Positions 42,959 through 54,859 of a stretch of 64,000 nucleotides of DNA are shown piece by piece. A model generated the notes under the pieces. That model saw only the letters and a program-made list of their open reading frames with translations. It made no database searches and was not told the DNA's origin. The DNA comes from Liriodendron chinense. Its lineage: Eukaryota; Streptophyta; Magnoliopsida; Magnoliales; Magnoliaceae. Location: positions 310,001-374,000 of the forward strand of contig ML058406.1 in NCBI GenBank assembly GCA_003013855.2, in the 5' to 3' direction. Numbering within the stretch: the first letter of the stretch is position 1; each line of letters starts with the position of its first letter. The position numbers and the translations under genes were made by a program.

Positions 42959-44586
42959 CTCTGTGAAGAATTTATCCTTATCTTGCTTTTTTCAATATGT
43001 AGGAATTGTACCTGTAGCAAGATAGTTAGAAATGTCCGCATACCATGGCAATTGGGAAACAACAAAAAGTTGTTCATCAGGGAACATGTCATTGATCGCC
43101 GTCGTTTCAGGGGAATCAGTGAGGACAAGTCGAGAAAGATGGTCAGCTACTACATTCTCTACTCCTTTCTTATCACGTATTTCTATGTCGAATTCCTGGA
43201 TTAGAAGGATCCATCGTAACAACCGTGGTTTATCATCCTTCTTAGAAAGAAGATACTTAAGCGCGGCATGGTCAGTGAATATAATGATCTTGGATCCAAT
43301 CAAGTAGGACCTAAACTTGTCCAAAGCAAAAACTACGGCTAAAAGTTCTTTTTCAGTAGTGGTGTAGTTTGCTTGGGCTGAGTTTAGGGTTTTACTTGCA
43401 TAGTAGATGACACATGGTTTTTTCTCTTTTCTTTGACCTAACACGGCCCCAATAGCATAATCACTAGCATCACACATAATCTCAAAAGGAATGCTCCAAT
43501 CAGGTGGTTGCATTATGGGAGCACATGTCAACATACCTTTAAGGGTGGTAAAGGCCTTTTGACATTCTTCATTCCACTCGAATGAATTTTCCTTTTGAAG
43601 TAGGTTACATAAAGGGCGAGAGAGTGAACTGAAGTCCTTTATGAACCTTCTGTAAAATCCTGCGTGTCCTAAAAAGGACGGTACATCCCGTATGCTTTTG
43701 GGTGGTGGATGGTTAGAGATAAGATCAATTTTCGCTTTGTCCACCTCGATTCCATTTTGTGAAACGATGTGACCAAGTACAATTCCCTTTTGAACCATGA
43801 AGTGACACTTCTCCCAATTGAGCACAAGGTTCTTCTCTTCACATCTTTTCAGCACAGACTTCAAGTGCCCAAGGCACTCATCAAAGCTACAACCAAATAC
43901 GGAAAAATCATCCATGAAGACTTCGAGAATGGTCCCCACCATGTCAGAAAAGATACTCATCATACAACGCTGAAAGGTGGCAGGGCATTACATAGTCCAA
44001 ATGGCATCCGTCGGTAGGCGAAAGTGCCGAATGGACATGTGAATGTAGTCTTTTGTTGGTCTTCACGGGCAATTTCTATTTAGTTGTACCCTGAATAGCC
44101 ATCAAGGAAGCAAAAGTGGGAATGACCCGCCAACCGTTCTAAAATTTGATCAACAAATGGTAGGGGGAAGTGGTCTTTCCTTGTGACAGTGTTTAGCTTC
44201 CTGTAGTCAATGCACATTCTCCAACCGGTAGTGACTCTAGTTGGCATGAGTTCATTATTGGCATTGGCTACAATGGTTATTCTGGATTTCTTGGGCACCA
44301 CTTGAGTTAGGCTCACCCATTGGCTATCGGATATTGGGTAAATGATACCTACATCCAATAGTTTCACCACTTCGGCCTTAACCACATCCTTCATGTTTGG
44401 ATTTAGTCGTCTTTGTGGTTGCCGAAATGTCTTCGCATTCTCCTCAAGGTGTATGCGATGAGTACAAATCAGTGGGTCTATGCCTTTGAGATCCACAATT
44501 GACCATCCAATGGCACTTTTGTGCTCTAATAGAGTGGCTATTAACCTACTCTCTTGTTCTTCATCCAAGTGGGAAGAAATCACCAC
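42959..44586 (-). pseudogene. pol: E8 reverse transcriptase and RNase H
   Basis: 44586-44080 is the N-terminal RT (GWRMCIDYRKLN, FCFLDGYSGYN). It ends in a nonsense codon where E7 has Gln, followed by a one-base loss near 43980 in the PFGLCNAPATF region. 43963-42992 continues with VFMDDFSVFG, VLNWEKCHFMVQKGIVLGH and RNase H (ASKTLNSAQANYTTTEKEL, IIIFTDHAAL, ADHLSRL). FMDD is the usual Athila form of the catalytic box. No continuous enzyme is possible. Confidence 0.9.
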
Positions 44587-44601
44587 TGGATATGTCTCAT
44601 C

Positions 44602-45549
44602 TTAACCTAAATAAACATATTTCAGCTCACTTGGTAATGGTTTTAGGTCGAGTGTTGGTGCCTTGATGTTGGATGGGAGGGCCTTGTTCTCGTTTACAGG
44701 CAAAGGCTCAAATAGGGCCCTCCATCTTTTATTATCAAGCACTGGCATCATCTCTAGCATGGCATCCATCTCTTGTATTGTGTCATCATTTGTCTCATGA
44801 GAATGGGCCACACATGCCTCCAAAGGGTCGGAAAATAGTGATAAGGGGACTGTATCCTCCACGAATGATTCGATCATGTTTAATTCGTGGACATCATCAT
44901 CAACTTCCCGTGGTTGTTTGCATAAATCAAATATGTTAAGCTCAAGGGTCATATTTCCAAAGGACATTTGTACAAGTCCGTTTCTACAATTGATAATGGC
45001 ATTTGAGGTAGCTAGAAACGGTCGTCCAAGTATGACGGGAATTTGAGCACCGGTGCCAATCACGGGATGTGTGTCCAAGACAATAAAGTCTACTGGGTAG
45101 TAGAATTTATCAACTTGGACTAGAACATCCTCTATCATTCCTCTCGGTATACGGATGGATCTATCAATAAGTTGAAGTGTGGTTTTGGTTGGTTTTAATT
45201 CACCTAACCCAAGTTGCTCGTAGACCGAGTATGGAATGAGATTCACACTTGCCCCCAAGTCGAGTAGGGCTTGTTTAATCCGGTAGTCTCCTATGATGCA
45301 TGAGATGGTTGGACTACCCGGATCTTTATATTTTTGGGGTACCTCTTGTTTGATGATGGCGCTCAAATTCTCGGTCAAAAGTACTTTGTTGTGAACATTG
45401 TGTTTCCTTTTGACTGTACACAATTCCTTTAGAAATTTGGCATACGATGGTATTTGTTTTATTGCATCTAACAACGGGATGTTAATCTTCACCTGCTTAA
45501 AAACTTCTAAAATCTCCATATTTTTATCTAAAGGTTTAGGTGAAATCAA
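44602..45549 (-). pseudogene. pol: E8 aspartic protease and flanking linker
   Basis: Open for 315 codons: FKQVKINIPLLDAIKQIPSY, LLDLGASVNLIPYSVYEQLG, VDKFYYPVDFIVLDTHPV and VILGRPFLATSNAIINC, then an acidic linker DDDVHELNMIESFVEDTVP and ...LPSELKYVYLG, where a TAA separates it from RT (E7 reads through with Arg). The retropepsin domain itself is intact. Confidence 0.87.
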
Positions 45550-45600
45550 CCTTTGTGGAAATGGGGCAACCGGTTTGTATTGTCTTTCCGGTTCTTTCTC

Positions 45601-47195
45601 TTACGGAGTATTGTTTGGGCTATCATCCTCTTTGGGAATTTTTGGATCCTTAGGCTTTGGGGCCTTCATCGGATTAGATTTGTCAATTTCTTTCCCACTT
45701 CTCAAAGTGGTGATAGCTTGGACATGTTCCGTATGGTGGGAGGATGAGCTTGCATCTTGTATCTCATACTGGGTCCTTGGGTTAGGAAGAGGTTGGGCAG
45801 GAAGTGTGCCCTTCTCTCTAACACTAAGGTGAGATTCAACTCTAGCCAGAGATGTTTTCAATTCATTGATGGCTTGAGTTGAATTTTGATTGAATTTCAA
45901 TTGCTCTTGCATGAACCCATCTATTTTTAGAGAATTTGTCTTGTTATACTCAGCTTGGACTGATACGAATGCACCCAACATCTCCTCTAGTGATACTTTT
46001 GGAGTGTTGTTTGCATTTTCAGTGGGTCCATTCCTCCAACTGAAGTTAGGATGGTTCTTCCATTAGGATTAAACGTGTTTGAGTTTGGAGCACCAAATTG
46101 CTGTTGATAACTGTTTATGGCATTTGTTTGTTCTTGTAAGATGCCTTGAACTGCTGAAATTGTGGGGCAATCTTGTGTTGCATGTTGATTTCCAACACAA
46201 ATTCCACAAACAGTTTCAACATCAGTGGAGTTGATCGTTTCACTTTTCCTTAATTCCATGGCTTCGACCTTTCTTGTGAGGCTAGCCAACCGTGCACTGA
46301 TGCTATCTTCTTCTGCTAAGACATACATTCCCCCCTTTTCCTTTTGTTGGCCAGTCTTGGAATTAGTTGGTTTCGATGTGTCCCAAGCCTGTGCATTCTC
46401 AGCCAATTCTTCCAAATAATCCCATGCTTCATCAGCTTCCTTATTCATGAACTCCCCATTACACATCATCTCTACAAATTGGTGCATGGGTGAAGTCAGT
46501 CTTTCATAGAAAAAGCTTATAACCCGCCAAATTTCATAGCCATGATGTGGGCATGCATTTAATAACTCCTTAAACCTCTCCCAACATTGGAAGAAGGTTT
46601 CATCTTCCTTTTGGGCAAAGTTCATGATAAGGCGCTTCAACATGTTCGTTTTGTGAGTAGGGAAGAATTTTTTTATAAATTCTCTGTGTATATCAGTCCA
46701 TACACCAATTGATCTTGGCCTTAATGCATAAAGCCAACCCTTGGCTTTATCCTTAAGAGTGAAAGGGAAGAATTTGAGTCTTACTACATCTTCAGTAACA
46801 TTTGCAAAGTACATGGTGGTGATCACCTCATCAAACTCCTTAAGGTGTTGGTAGGCACTTTCACTGTCTAACCCATGGAATTTAGGGAGAAGTTGAATCA
46901 CTCCCGGTTTCAAATCCACATTCCCTGCATTTTGTGGAAAAACTATGCATGAGGGAGTGCTCGCTCTTGCGGGTTGCAAGAAATCACGTAAAGTCCTAGG
47001 TCGGGGAACATTCTTAACCACATTCTCCCCTGTTTCAGTTTGGTTTTGGCCCGGATTAGGTTGATTTACAACCATATTTTCAGACAAAATTGGAGAGTTT
47101 AGATGTCTCCTAGCACGTGGTTCTCTGTCAATTCCTTCTACTATCCCCCCTTCACGTATGAGTCGGTTATTGGAATCCCAAGCCCAATGTGGCAT
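45601..47195 (-). pseudogene. gag: E8 Gag, frameshifted near the C-terminus
   Basis: ATG at 47195 (MPHWAWDSNNRLIREGG). Capsid words are as in E7, and the zinc knuckle is CGICVGNQHATQDC. A frame change near 46060 (loss of one base after NTFNPN) shifts into another frame to 45987. The true frame continues at 45981-45601 (LGAFVSVQAEYNKTNSL) and ends in a premature stop. Particle structural protein in intact relatives. Confidence 0.88.
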
Positions 47196-47764
47196 GCAAA
47201 ACCAAAAAATAAGAAACAAAGAGAAAGAAGAATTCTTCCTCCCTTTCTTTACTTTTCTCTAAGACCGAAGCACAAGGTGTCTTGCAATGGCTAAGCCAGA
47301 AACAAGGATAGAGACCGATTTCTCCTGGTCAATAGGGGTTCAGAGAACTCCCCACCCACTCTTTGAATCTTTTGAGAAAAAGTGCAGAAAAAGGAGAAAG
47401 AGGAGTAGAGATGAGAAAAGAAATCTCTGAGCACAAGGTGATCCAAGACGGCAGAGCCGACCAATAGGAATCCAGGTGGCAAAAAGGCCGACCTTTCAGA
47501 GATCCAAAAGGAGTCTCCACCCACTCTACAAGAGATGAATAAGATATGAATGAATAGGAGAAGGAGAAGAGTAAGGTTTAGAAAGATAGAACCTGATTCA
47601 GCACTTGAAATCCTTGTATCTTCTTCAGCTTCCTAGAAATCCCTGAAAAGAAAAATCAAATAAACAAACTAAGTTAGTCCTAAAATATTAAAAATCCTAA
47701 ATAGATACTAATTTCAGAAATTTGTGAAAAACCGTCAAAATCCCCGGCAGCGGCGCCAAAAACT
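47196..47764 (-). other. E8 leader with primer binding site
   Basis: 47758-47741 on the minus strand reads TGGCGCCGCTGCCGGGGA, one base off the tRNA-Asp consensus. The rest is an untranslated leader homologous to 37551-38116. No gene. Confidence 0.88.
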
Positions 47765-49299
47765 TGTTCGCTTCCCCAAGTGTAGGGTTACGATGTAGTA
47801 ATAATCTCGGTAAGACCGAGGTCGATCCACAGGGACTTATGTAGGATTTCACAAACACATCCAAAAGCGTCTATTGAAAGCTAATAATCAGATTTTGAAT
47901 AGAATTGATGTGAATAATAGTTTTAAACTAATTTGAATGTAAACAATTATAAAAAGGCACTAGGGGTTCAAGGATCCACTTGTAGCAATCCTTAATGTTC
48001 AATCCGCTGTGGTTTCTCATTCTCTCAACTAGAATCGACATTAAGGTCTATCTAGTCGGATAATAGAGCTGTTAAACCAAACAATCTGTAATATGTATGT
48101 GCTATGCATAAGATTCACTCAATGTAGGCTGAGCTGAGCATGCTCAATTGCATAGGTCATTCCCCTTTCCAAAAGGTCTAGTTCACAATCATAACCATCC
48201 TCAAGTCCTGTCACAAGACAAGGCTAGATCAGGATTTGAACTTGATTCAAATCATATGCACAGTCCATACATATTTCAGAAACTCAGTAAAATAGAATTT
48301 TGGTAGGAAGTCCCTTCGTGAAGATCATAGTACTAGAGCGCACTCCGATTCCTCGGATCATACAGGTCTAGACTGATACAAATCAACTAAGAAATTAAGT
48401 AATTCTCCCAAACATCCATGAGTCATCATAAGACTAAGAAAAACTATTCAAAAACTTGTATAAACTTCAAGCCATAGTTCATAATCATGAATTCCACACT
48501 TAAAACCAGCTAGCTACGAATTGAAACATCTTAGATCCACTACAAGCTTCACCTCTTAGCCCTAGCTAAGAGGTTTAGCTGCTCATGATCCAAGGAAACA
48601 TGAAACAACTAAAAAGTTCATAAAAACAGCAAAAACAAACTCCAAGGAGTTGTGGAACTCCAAAATTCACTTCCTCCGCCTCCAAGCTTGCTTCTCCCCT
48701 TCTTCGATACCCTAGGAACAATCCCTAGGTGTCCTTTTATAGTCTGGAGGCTTTGCAACTTCAGAAGAATCGAGAAACTGCGTAGGAGTTACGCAGTGCG
48801 CAGAGAAAATCGGACTTAAAATAGAAGTTTCTGTTTTCATTCACATGGCCGACCGGTCTGGACCGGTCGGACTGGGCTGGCCGACCGGTCACGACCGGTC
48901 TGGCCTCTTTTGGACAGCACTCCAGCAACCTATGCCGACCGGTCAAGACCGGTCGGCAATCTTCAGTGAAGGTCCAGCACACATAGCTGACCGGTCTAGA
49001 CCGGTCAGGCTCTCTTGGCCGACCGGTCAAGACCGGTCGGTCTCTTTTTCTGCTTGTTTTCTTCCTTTCTTTCTTCTATTTTCTTCTTTCTTTGCTTCTT
49101 TCTTTGCTTCCTTCTTCCTTCGACCCTCCTTGGGCCTTCATCCAAGGTTCTAATTCAGCTCTTTTCATCATTAATTTGGCGGAGTTCCCTCTTGAACCTG
49201 CAATCACACAACATGCATTATAATTGTCTATAAACCATGCAAACCTCGCACAATGAGTGATGAATTGGGGTTAGAATATGCACAATTAAGAGCTCAACA
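47765..49299 (-). repeat. E8 5' LTR (1535 bp)
   Basis: Starts TGTTGAGCTCTTAATTG at 49299 on the minus strand. Five paired GACCGGTC units at 48847-49042, TATAAAAGG at 48741-48733 and hairpin CCTCTTAGC-TAGG-GCTAAGAGG at 48573-48552. Confidence 0.93.
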
Positions 49300-49315
49300 G
49301 TAGCACAGATAATAC

Positions 49316-49775
49316 CAACCCTCATTGGAAGGAGCCTTCTTAAGTTGAAACATTTTAAGGAACTCTTCGGCTATTAAATCTTCATTTTCGGCTTGTTTCC
49401 AGAGAACAAAAGCACTTAGAACAACCCTCTAGCCATTTACGATGAGTTGTCTGGGGGCAATTTTGTAAATACGAAGTACGTTTCGGATAAAGGGATGAAG
49501 GGGAAGATGCACACCAAGAATGAAAAAATAGTCATACAAGGCCACGCAGCCGGAGGTGGAGAATCCGGAGTCTCTCCCTCTCTAGGTAACAGGAGAATGA
49601 CGGAGTCAGAGATCCGGTATCTTTCCTGTAACTCATTTAATCGTTCCTCCGTCATTATCAAAGGATACCCGGACGCAGAGTATCTCCCCTCAGGGACTCT
49701 TGCATTGTTTGAAGAAGAGAAATCCGGAGTTACGTCCCCCAAAGGGACAGCTTCATCATCGGAATCTCTTACCAT
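49316..49775 (-). pseudogene. E3 antisense gene, exon 1 N-terminal part
   Basis: ATG at 49775 (MVRDSDDEAVPLGD), then NNARVPEGRYSASGYPL and PREGETPDSPPP, homologous to E5 exon 1. Then a frame change in the YEYFF-like region turns the frame into MTIFSFLVCIFPFI to 49437. Further homologous sequence (LFQLKKAPSNEG-like) continues to about 49316. This is the best evidence for the true start of the antisense gene. Broken here. Confidence 0.72.
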
Positions 49776-49943
49776 TGCCGTTCAAGGAAGAAAACAAGGA
49801 AAGGAGAATACGTCAAAGAAAAAAATGAAAGTCACGCTAGAGAGAGGTAGGAACACTAGGGAGAGACAGGAAGGGGGAGAGAAGAAGAAGTTTTTTTAAA
49901 TCTTTGATGAAAATTCAAAATGAAGAAACCTCTGCGGGCTTCG

Positions 49944-49954
49944 TATATATATAA
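49944..49954 (-). promoter_or_regulatory. Candidate TATA box of the E3 antisense gene
   Basis: A TTATATATATA run follows TGATTGC on the minus strand, about 170 bp upstream of the ATG at 49775, matching the position of the E5 antisense TATA box. Confidence 0.45.
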
Positions 49955-50217
49955 GCAATCATTCCTTTAAGATTTGGGTGACACACTACGACCATTCATT
50001 TGGCACGACAGTCGAACGGGCACGGTCATTAACTCTGAAGACACATGGTGGGTGCCACTTCATTTCCTCCCAGTCGAAAAGCTGTAGAAAGCTGGCGCTC
50101 ATAACTGAGGGCTCAATCATGTACAACTTCTCCTCCAAAAAATGCATTAGGCAGTTATATGTATAGACAGACAAGTCCTTCGCTTAACTCCTCAACGCCA
50201 AGGACTTGGGGGGCATC
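49955..50217 (+). other. E3 purine tract region
   Basis: No gene. It ends in CCAAGGACTTGGGGGGCATC immediately before the LTR; the tract parallels that of E5. Confidence 0.8.
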
Positions 50218-50967
50218 TGCTATAGAATAAAGTTGGTCGTCAAAGAGGTTTAAGACCCAAGACCTACGAGCGCCTTTGACTTCGTAAAGGCACGTCCCAA
50301 TCATTCGGCCAACGAGCCCCTATGGTCGCAGCTCGTATATCGTGAGACGTGTCCTTACACACTCCCGAATATACAAGTAGGACTGGTCACTGGTCGTAAG
50401 ATGTGAATGCGGGACAAGCGATGATATTTCATTATCCGAATAGCCTTGGTCTCTGGTCATCAACTAACGACATCCCCATGATGCGAGCTGCCCTGATCCC
50501 TGGCCTCCGGTAGGGATGTCTTTCGTTTTATAGTACCAGCAGCCCGTACAGGCCGGTTTTGGGCTTGTCTTTATTCGTAGCTCCAAATCATGAGGAGTCT
50601 CTATGATTAGGCGCAATCAACTAGACATCTAGAGTGGTTATGCCTTCCCTTTGTCTAAGGAAGGATTAATGAGATAAGCACCTTATCCTCGAATATCAGC
50701 AGTGATCTCGACGGCTTGCATAACAAACTGGACCACCCGGACCTGTATAAATAGATGACCCATTGATGACGAAGGTATGCAATCTAAAAACCCACGTCTC
50801 ACACTTCATCTTATTGTCAAATCCCATCTGACTTAAGCTTTCGGAGGGTTGACGGCCAAACGCCAGCCACCCTTAGTTTTCTTCTTTGGCTTTCAGGTCT
50901 AAAGGGGAGCTCGCTTGAAGGATGGTGAATGCTTGGAGCAGCCTGTTACCAGAATCAGACATTAACA
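50218..50967 (+). repeat. E3 3' LTR (750 bp)
   Basis: TGCTATAGAATAAAG...GACATTAACA. It shares CCAGCAGCCCGTA(C/T)AGGCCG and CGGAGGGTTGACGGC-like words with the E5 LTR but lacks the 48-bp array. TATAAATA at 50746-50753. A distinct Tat family related to E5. Confidence 0.85.
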
Positions 50968-50971
50968 TAGG

Positions 50972-52390
50972 TGTTGAACCTCTAATTTATACATTGCATT
51001 GCCTATTACATCGCATTATATGCATGGTTTTCATGATTAAAAGGGCCATCTAATGCACGTTTTGTGATTGTAGGGATGAGAGCAGACTTCACTCAATTGG
51101 AGACCAAAAAGGGTCCATTTAGTACCTGTGAATGAAGGACCAAGGTGGACCAAAGAAGGAAGAAGAAAGAGGAAGAAAAGAGAATGAAGAAAAGAAGGAA
51201 AAGTAGAAGAATGGCTAGTCCGACCGGTCGGCCATACCTCTGGACACCACTGGAAGAAGGACCAGTTGGTCCGACCGGTCTTGACCGGTCGGCCAACTGG
51301 TTGGTGCTGCTGCTGAGCTCGCTGGACGCATGACCAGTTTGGTCCGACCGGTCATGACCGGTTGGCCAACAGGTCGTGGCTGCTGGGAAACCCTCTGGAC
51401 TGTTTGCAAAGTAGGTCCGACCGGTCATGACCGGTCGGCCAGGCCAGTACGACCGGTCGTCCAACCGTCGGCCACGCAGAAAAATCAGGAAACTTCTATT
51501 TCTGGTTCCGAAATTTGCTCCGCACTGCGTAACCTTACACGGTTTCTGGAAGATTCCAACGCAACCGAGCGTCCTCACTATAAAAGGACACCTAGGGGCT
51601 CTTCCTAGGTCATCATAGAAGCTAAGGGACGTGGTGCTAGAGAGAGGAAGCCGTCATGGAGCGTCTGCAACCCTCCAAGCTCCAGTTTTTCTAGTTTTTA
51701 TGCTTTTTTCATGAGTTCTAGTTATAGTATGATAATGCTCGGCTAGAATCTCTTAGCTAAGGCTGAGAGGTGAAGCTTGTAGCTAATTTCATGTTTAATT
51801 CAAGTTAATTGAAGTAATTTTTAATTCATGTTTGGATTTTGCATATTCTAGTTCTTCAAGTTGGTAGTTTGAGATGTTTTATGAGAGTTCATGTGCTCCG
51901 GACATGAATTCCTTGCAATTCTCTGAGATTATCATATGTTGTGGTGTTTAGATTCGAATTATAGTAATCCTTGAGCAAGCCATAGTCCATAGGCATGGCT
52001 GTTACTCCGAAGGCTATGATTTCGAATTCTACATGTGTTGAATGGGGACTAGAACTTGGAAGTTTAACTTGAATGGAATTGAATGTGTTTGAATGCTTTA
52101 TTTTCCAACTAGATAAGAGATAGGACTTCAAATCTAGTTGTGTTCTATACTTGGATTGATTGGATTGACATGGGATTGCTACAAGTGGATCCTTGAATGT
52201 CTTAGTACTTTAAATTACTGGTTTTTGTTAAGTTACTGTTTTAGCATAAGTATTCCAATTGAAACTCATATATATTGCAAACTGAGTTGCTGGAATAGTT
52301 TGAAAGTTGTTTCTAATTCCCTGTGGATCGACCTCGGTCTTACCGAGTTTTATTACTACATCGCAGCCTTACACTTGAGGCGAGCGAACA
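50972..52390 (+). repeat. E9 5' LTR (1419 bp)
   Basis: GACCGGTC arrays at 51221-51470, TATAAAAGG at 51579-51587, hairpin CTCTTAGC-TAAG-GCTGAGAG at 51750-51769. It ends GGCGAGCGAACA. Confidence 0.95.
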
Positions 52391-52626
52391 AGTTTTTGGC
52401 GCCGCTACCGGGGAATTTAGATAACGGTTTTCAAATTGTTTTAGTGGCTGTAGAAGTAGAAGTAGATAGGTTTTCTGATTTTTTTAGAACTAACAAATTG
52501 TTTTGTTTTGTAGGATTTCTTCTTTAGTTCAAGCACATCTGGTAATACCTTTCTAACTTAGCTTTTTGTAGATTAATTTCAGATTTCTAGGATTTAGGAC
52601 TATTTTAGTTTTTGGTTGAGTGGTTT
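52391..52626 (+). other. E9 leader with primer binding site
   Basis: 52397-52414 is TGGCGCCGCTACCGGGGA, two bases off the tRNA-Asp consensus. Short untranslated leader. Confidence 0.87.
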
Positions 52627-54439
52627 ATGTCCCGTTGGGAATGTAACCACTCAAATCGTCTCCAATCTGAAGGTGGTTTAGTTGGACCATTGTCAGTCCA
52701 TAGACTAGTCCAAAATTACTAAGAGCATTGTGAAAGTTTGGGGAGTATGGATCAAACACCTGTAAGGAATCCTCCTCCCCCCCCCTACTCCAACTACAAA
52801 TGCAAATCAAGAGGGAGTAGGAGAGAATGAGGTACATAACGTTCCTCCCACGAGATCACTGCGGGATTACCTACAACCAGCCCGTGCAATTACACCCTCT
52901 TGTGTGGTTCTACCACCAAACGGGGGAAACATTGACATAAAGCCGGGTGTAATTCAACTTATACCCGAGTTCCATAGGCTAGACTCTGACCGCCCATACC
53001 TGCACTTGAAAGAATTCGAAGAAGTGGTGGCTACCTTGCAATACATCAATTTTTCAGAAGATACCATTAAACTTAAACTCTTTCCTTTTTCATTGAAAGA
53101 AAGAGCCAAAGATTGGCTTCACTCTCTTAGACCACATTCGATTGGGTCATGGAATGAGATGACCTGGGAATTCTTGAAAAAGTTCTTCCCGGCTCATAAA
53201 ACGAACACCCTTCGAAGAGCCATAATGAATTTCTCGGCTAAAGAGGGTGAATCTTTCTTCCAATGTTGGGAGAGATTTAAGGACCTCTTACTTGCTTGCC
53301 CACATCATGGCTATGAGAGTTGGCGAATTATAAATTTTTTCAATGATGGATTAAGTTCCAATATCCGCCAATTTGTAGAGATTATGTGCAATGGCGAGTT
53401 TAAGAGCAAAAATCCAGATGAGGCTTGGAGTTACTTGGACATGTTGGCTGAAAATGCCCAATCTTGGGATACCTCGGATAAACCCAATAACCCCAAGCCT
53501 ATTCAAGAGAAAGAGAAATGAGTGATCTATATCCTTAAGGAGGAAGATGACGTGAATGCAAAGATAGCCAACCTCACAAGGAAGATTGAGGCTATAGAAC
53601 TTAGTAAAAGTGGAGCTCCAAAGTCCAATGGAGCTATTGAGACCATATGTGGGATTTGTCACACTGATTTACACGCTACGCAAGATTGTCCCACAATTCC
53701 TGCATTTCAAGAGGTATTACATGAACATGCAAATGCCACATATGGGTATCAACGGCCTTTCAATGGACCGGTGGGTAATACGTACAATGACAGTTGGAAG
53801 AACCACCCAAATTTTAGTTGGAAGAATGCTCCTATGGGCAATCCTATCAACTCTCAAGGAGGGCCACCCATGCAAAATATGGCCCCACCTCAATTCTCAA
53901 TGGAGGATACCTTGAAAGCGTTTATACAAGGGCAAACGCAAATCAATCAAACAAATCAGCAAATGTTCCAAGAGCTTAAAGTCTCGGTTGATGAGATTAA
54001 GGGACGCTTGAATGCTGGGGAAGGGACCTTTCCGGCCCAACCTCAGCCCAATCCAAAGCAAGTACATGAAGTGAGCATTCCTAATCCTTCCAACCAACAC
54101 ATGGAGCAAGGCAAATCCATTACCACTCTTAGAAGTGGTAAACAAATTGACAAATCTATTCCGGTGAAGGCCGACAAGCCTAATGATCCGGTAAATTCTG
54201 AGGATGAGAATGGATCTAACTTAGCCCCACAAGAAACGGAACGCGTTTACAAGCCCGTAGCACCATTCCCTTCAAGATTGGTTGCCCCCAAATCTCTTCC
54301 AAACTCTCATGATATTCTAGAGATTTTCAGACAAGTCAAGATTAACATTCCCTTGCTTGATGCCATCAAACAAGTCCCCTCCTATGCCAAGTTTCTAAAG
54401 GACCTATGCACAACCAAACGTAAATATCATGTGCAGTAA
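52627..54439 (+). pseudogene. gag: E9 Gag
   Basis: ATG at 52627 (MSRWECNHSNRLQSEGG), stopped early by a TAA after LVQNY. A C run at 52776-52790 probably carries a frame change. The main frame runs 52904-54439 with capsid words HLKEFEEVVATLQ, KDWLHSLRPHSIGSWNEM and CWERFKDLLLACPHHGYESW, one knuckle CGICHTDLHATQDC and FSWKNAPMGN. An in-frame TGA at 53519 splits it where E4 reads Gly, and TAA 54437 ends it where E4 reads Gln. Structural protein in intact relatives. Confidence 0.88.
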
Positions 54440-54859
54440 AAGGCCTTCTTAAATGAGCAAGTGAGTGCCATCCTCACTCAAAAGACCCCCCCAAAATTCA
54501 ATGATCCCGGTAGTCCCACAATCTCATGTATCATTGGAGACTACCGGATTGAGCGTGCATTGCTAAACTTGGGGGCAAGCGTAAATTTGATCCCGTACTC
54601 GGTATACGAGCAATTGGGTCTTGGTGAATTAAAACCCACCAAAACCACATTGCAACTCTCTGATAGATCCATCCGTGTACCGAGAGGGATAGTTGAGGAT
54701 GTGCTAGTCCAAGTGGATAAATTCTACTACCCGGTAGATTTCATCGTCTTGGACACACAACCGGTTATGGATGCAAGCACCCAAATACCGGTGATTCTAG
54801 GCCGCCCATTCCTTGCTACATCAAACGCAATCATAAACTGTCGGAATGGAGTGATGTAA
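54440..54859 (+). pseudogene. E9 aspartic protease
   Basis: Same frame as gag. Words VSAILTQKTPPKF, LLNLGASVNLIPYSVYEQLG and VILGRPFLATSNAIINC. The catalytic Asp of D-L-G-A is Asn here (LNLGAS), so the enzyme would be inactive even without the flanking stops (TAA 54437, TAA 54857). Confidence 0.88.

Larger units (their letters stand above)
41469..49299 (-). mobile_element. E8: nearly full autonomous-type Athila, minus strand, lacking 3' LTR
   Basis: On the minus strand: 5' LTR (49299-47765), leader, gag, protease, RT, RNase H, integrase and part of the 3' untranslated region, then the junction with E7 at about 41468. The terminal ~0.9 kb of 3' untranslated region, the final purine tract and the 3' LTR are gone. 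It is the only Athila in the window with integrase. No env-like ORF is seen after integrase. The right flank begins GTAGC and is E3 piece 3. Confidence 0.87.
49300..50967 (+). mobile_element. E3 piece 3: 3' end of the old Tat element with its LTR
   Basis: Begins at the equivalent of E5 position ~30123 and runs through the antisense exon 1, purine tract and 3' LTR. The ~0.8 kb between pieces 2 and 3 (E5 ~29345-30123) is missing. E9 inserted at its last base. Confidence 0.82.

Noticed and set aside
41749..43963. Env-like ORF typical of some Athila elements
   Set aside because: The open frames here are RT, RNase H and integrase; after integrase only untranslated sequence follows.
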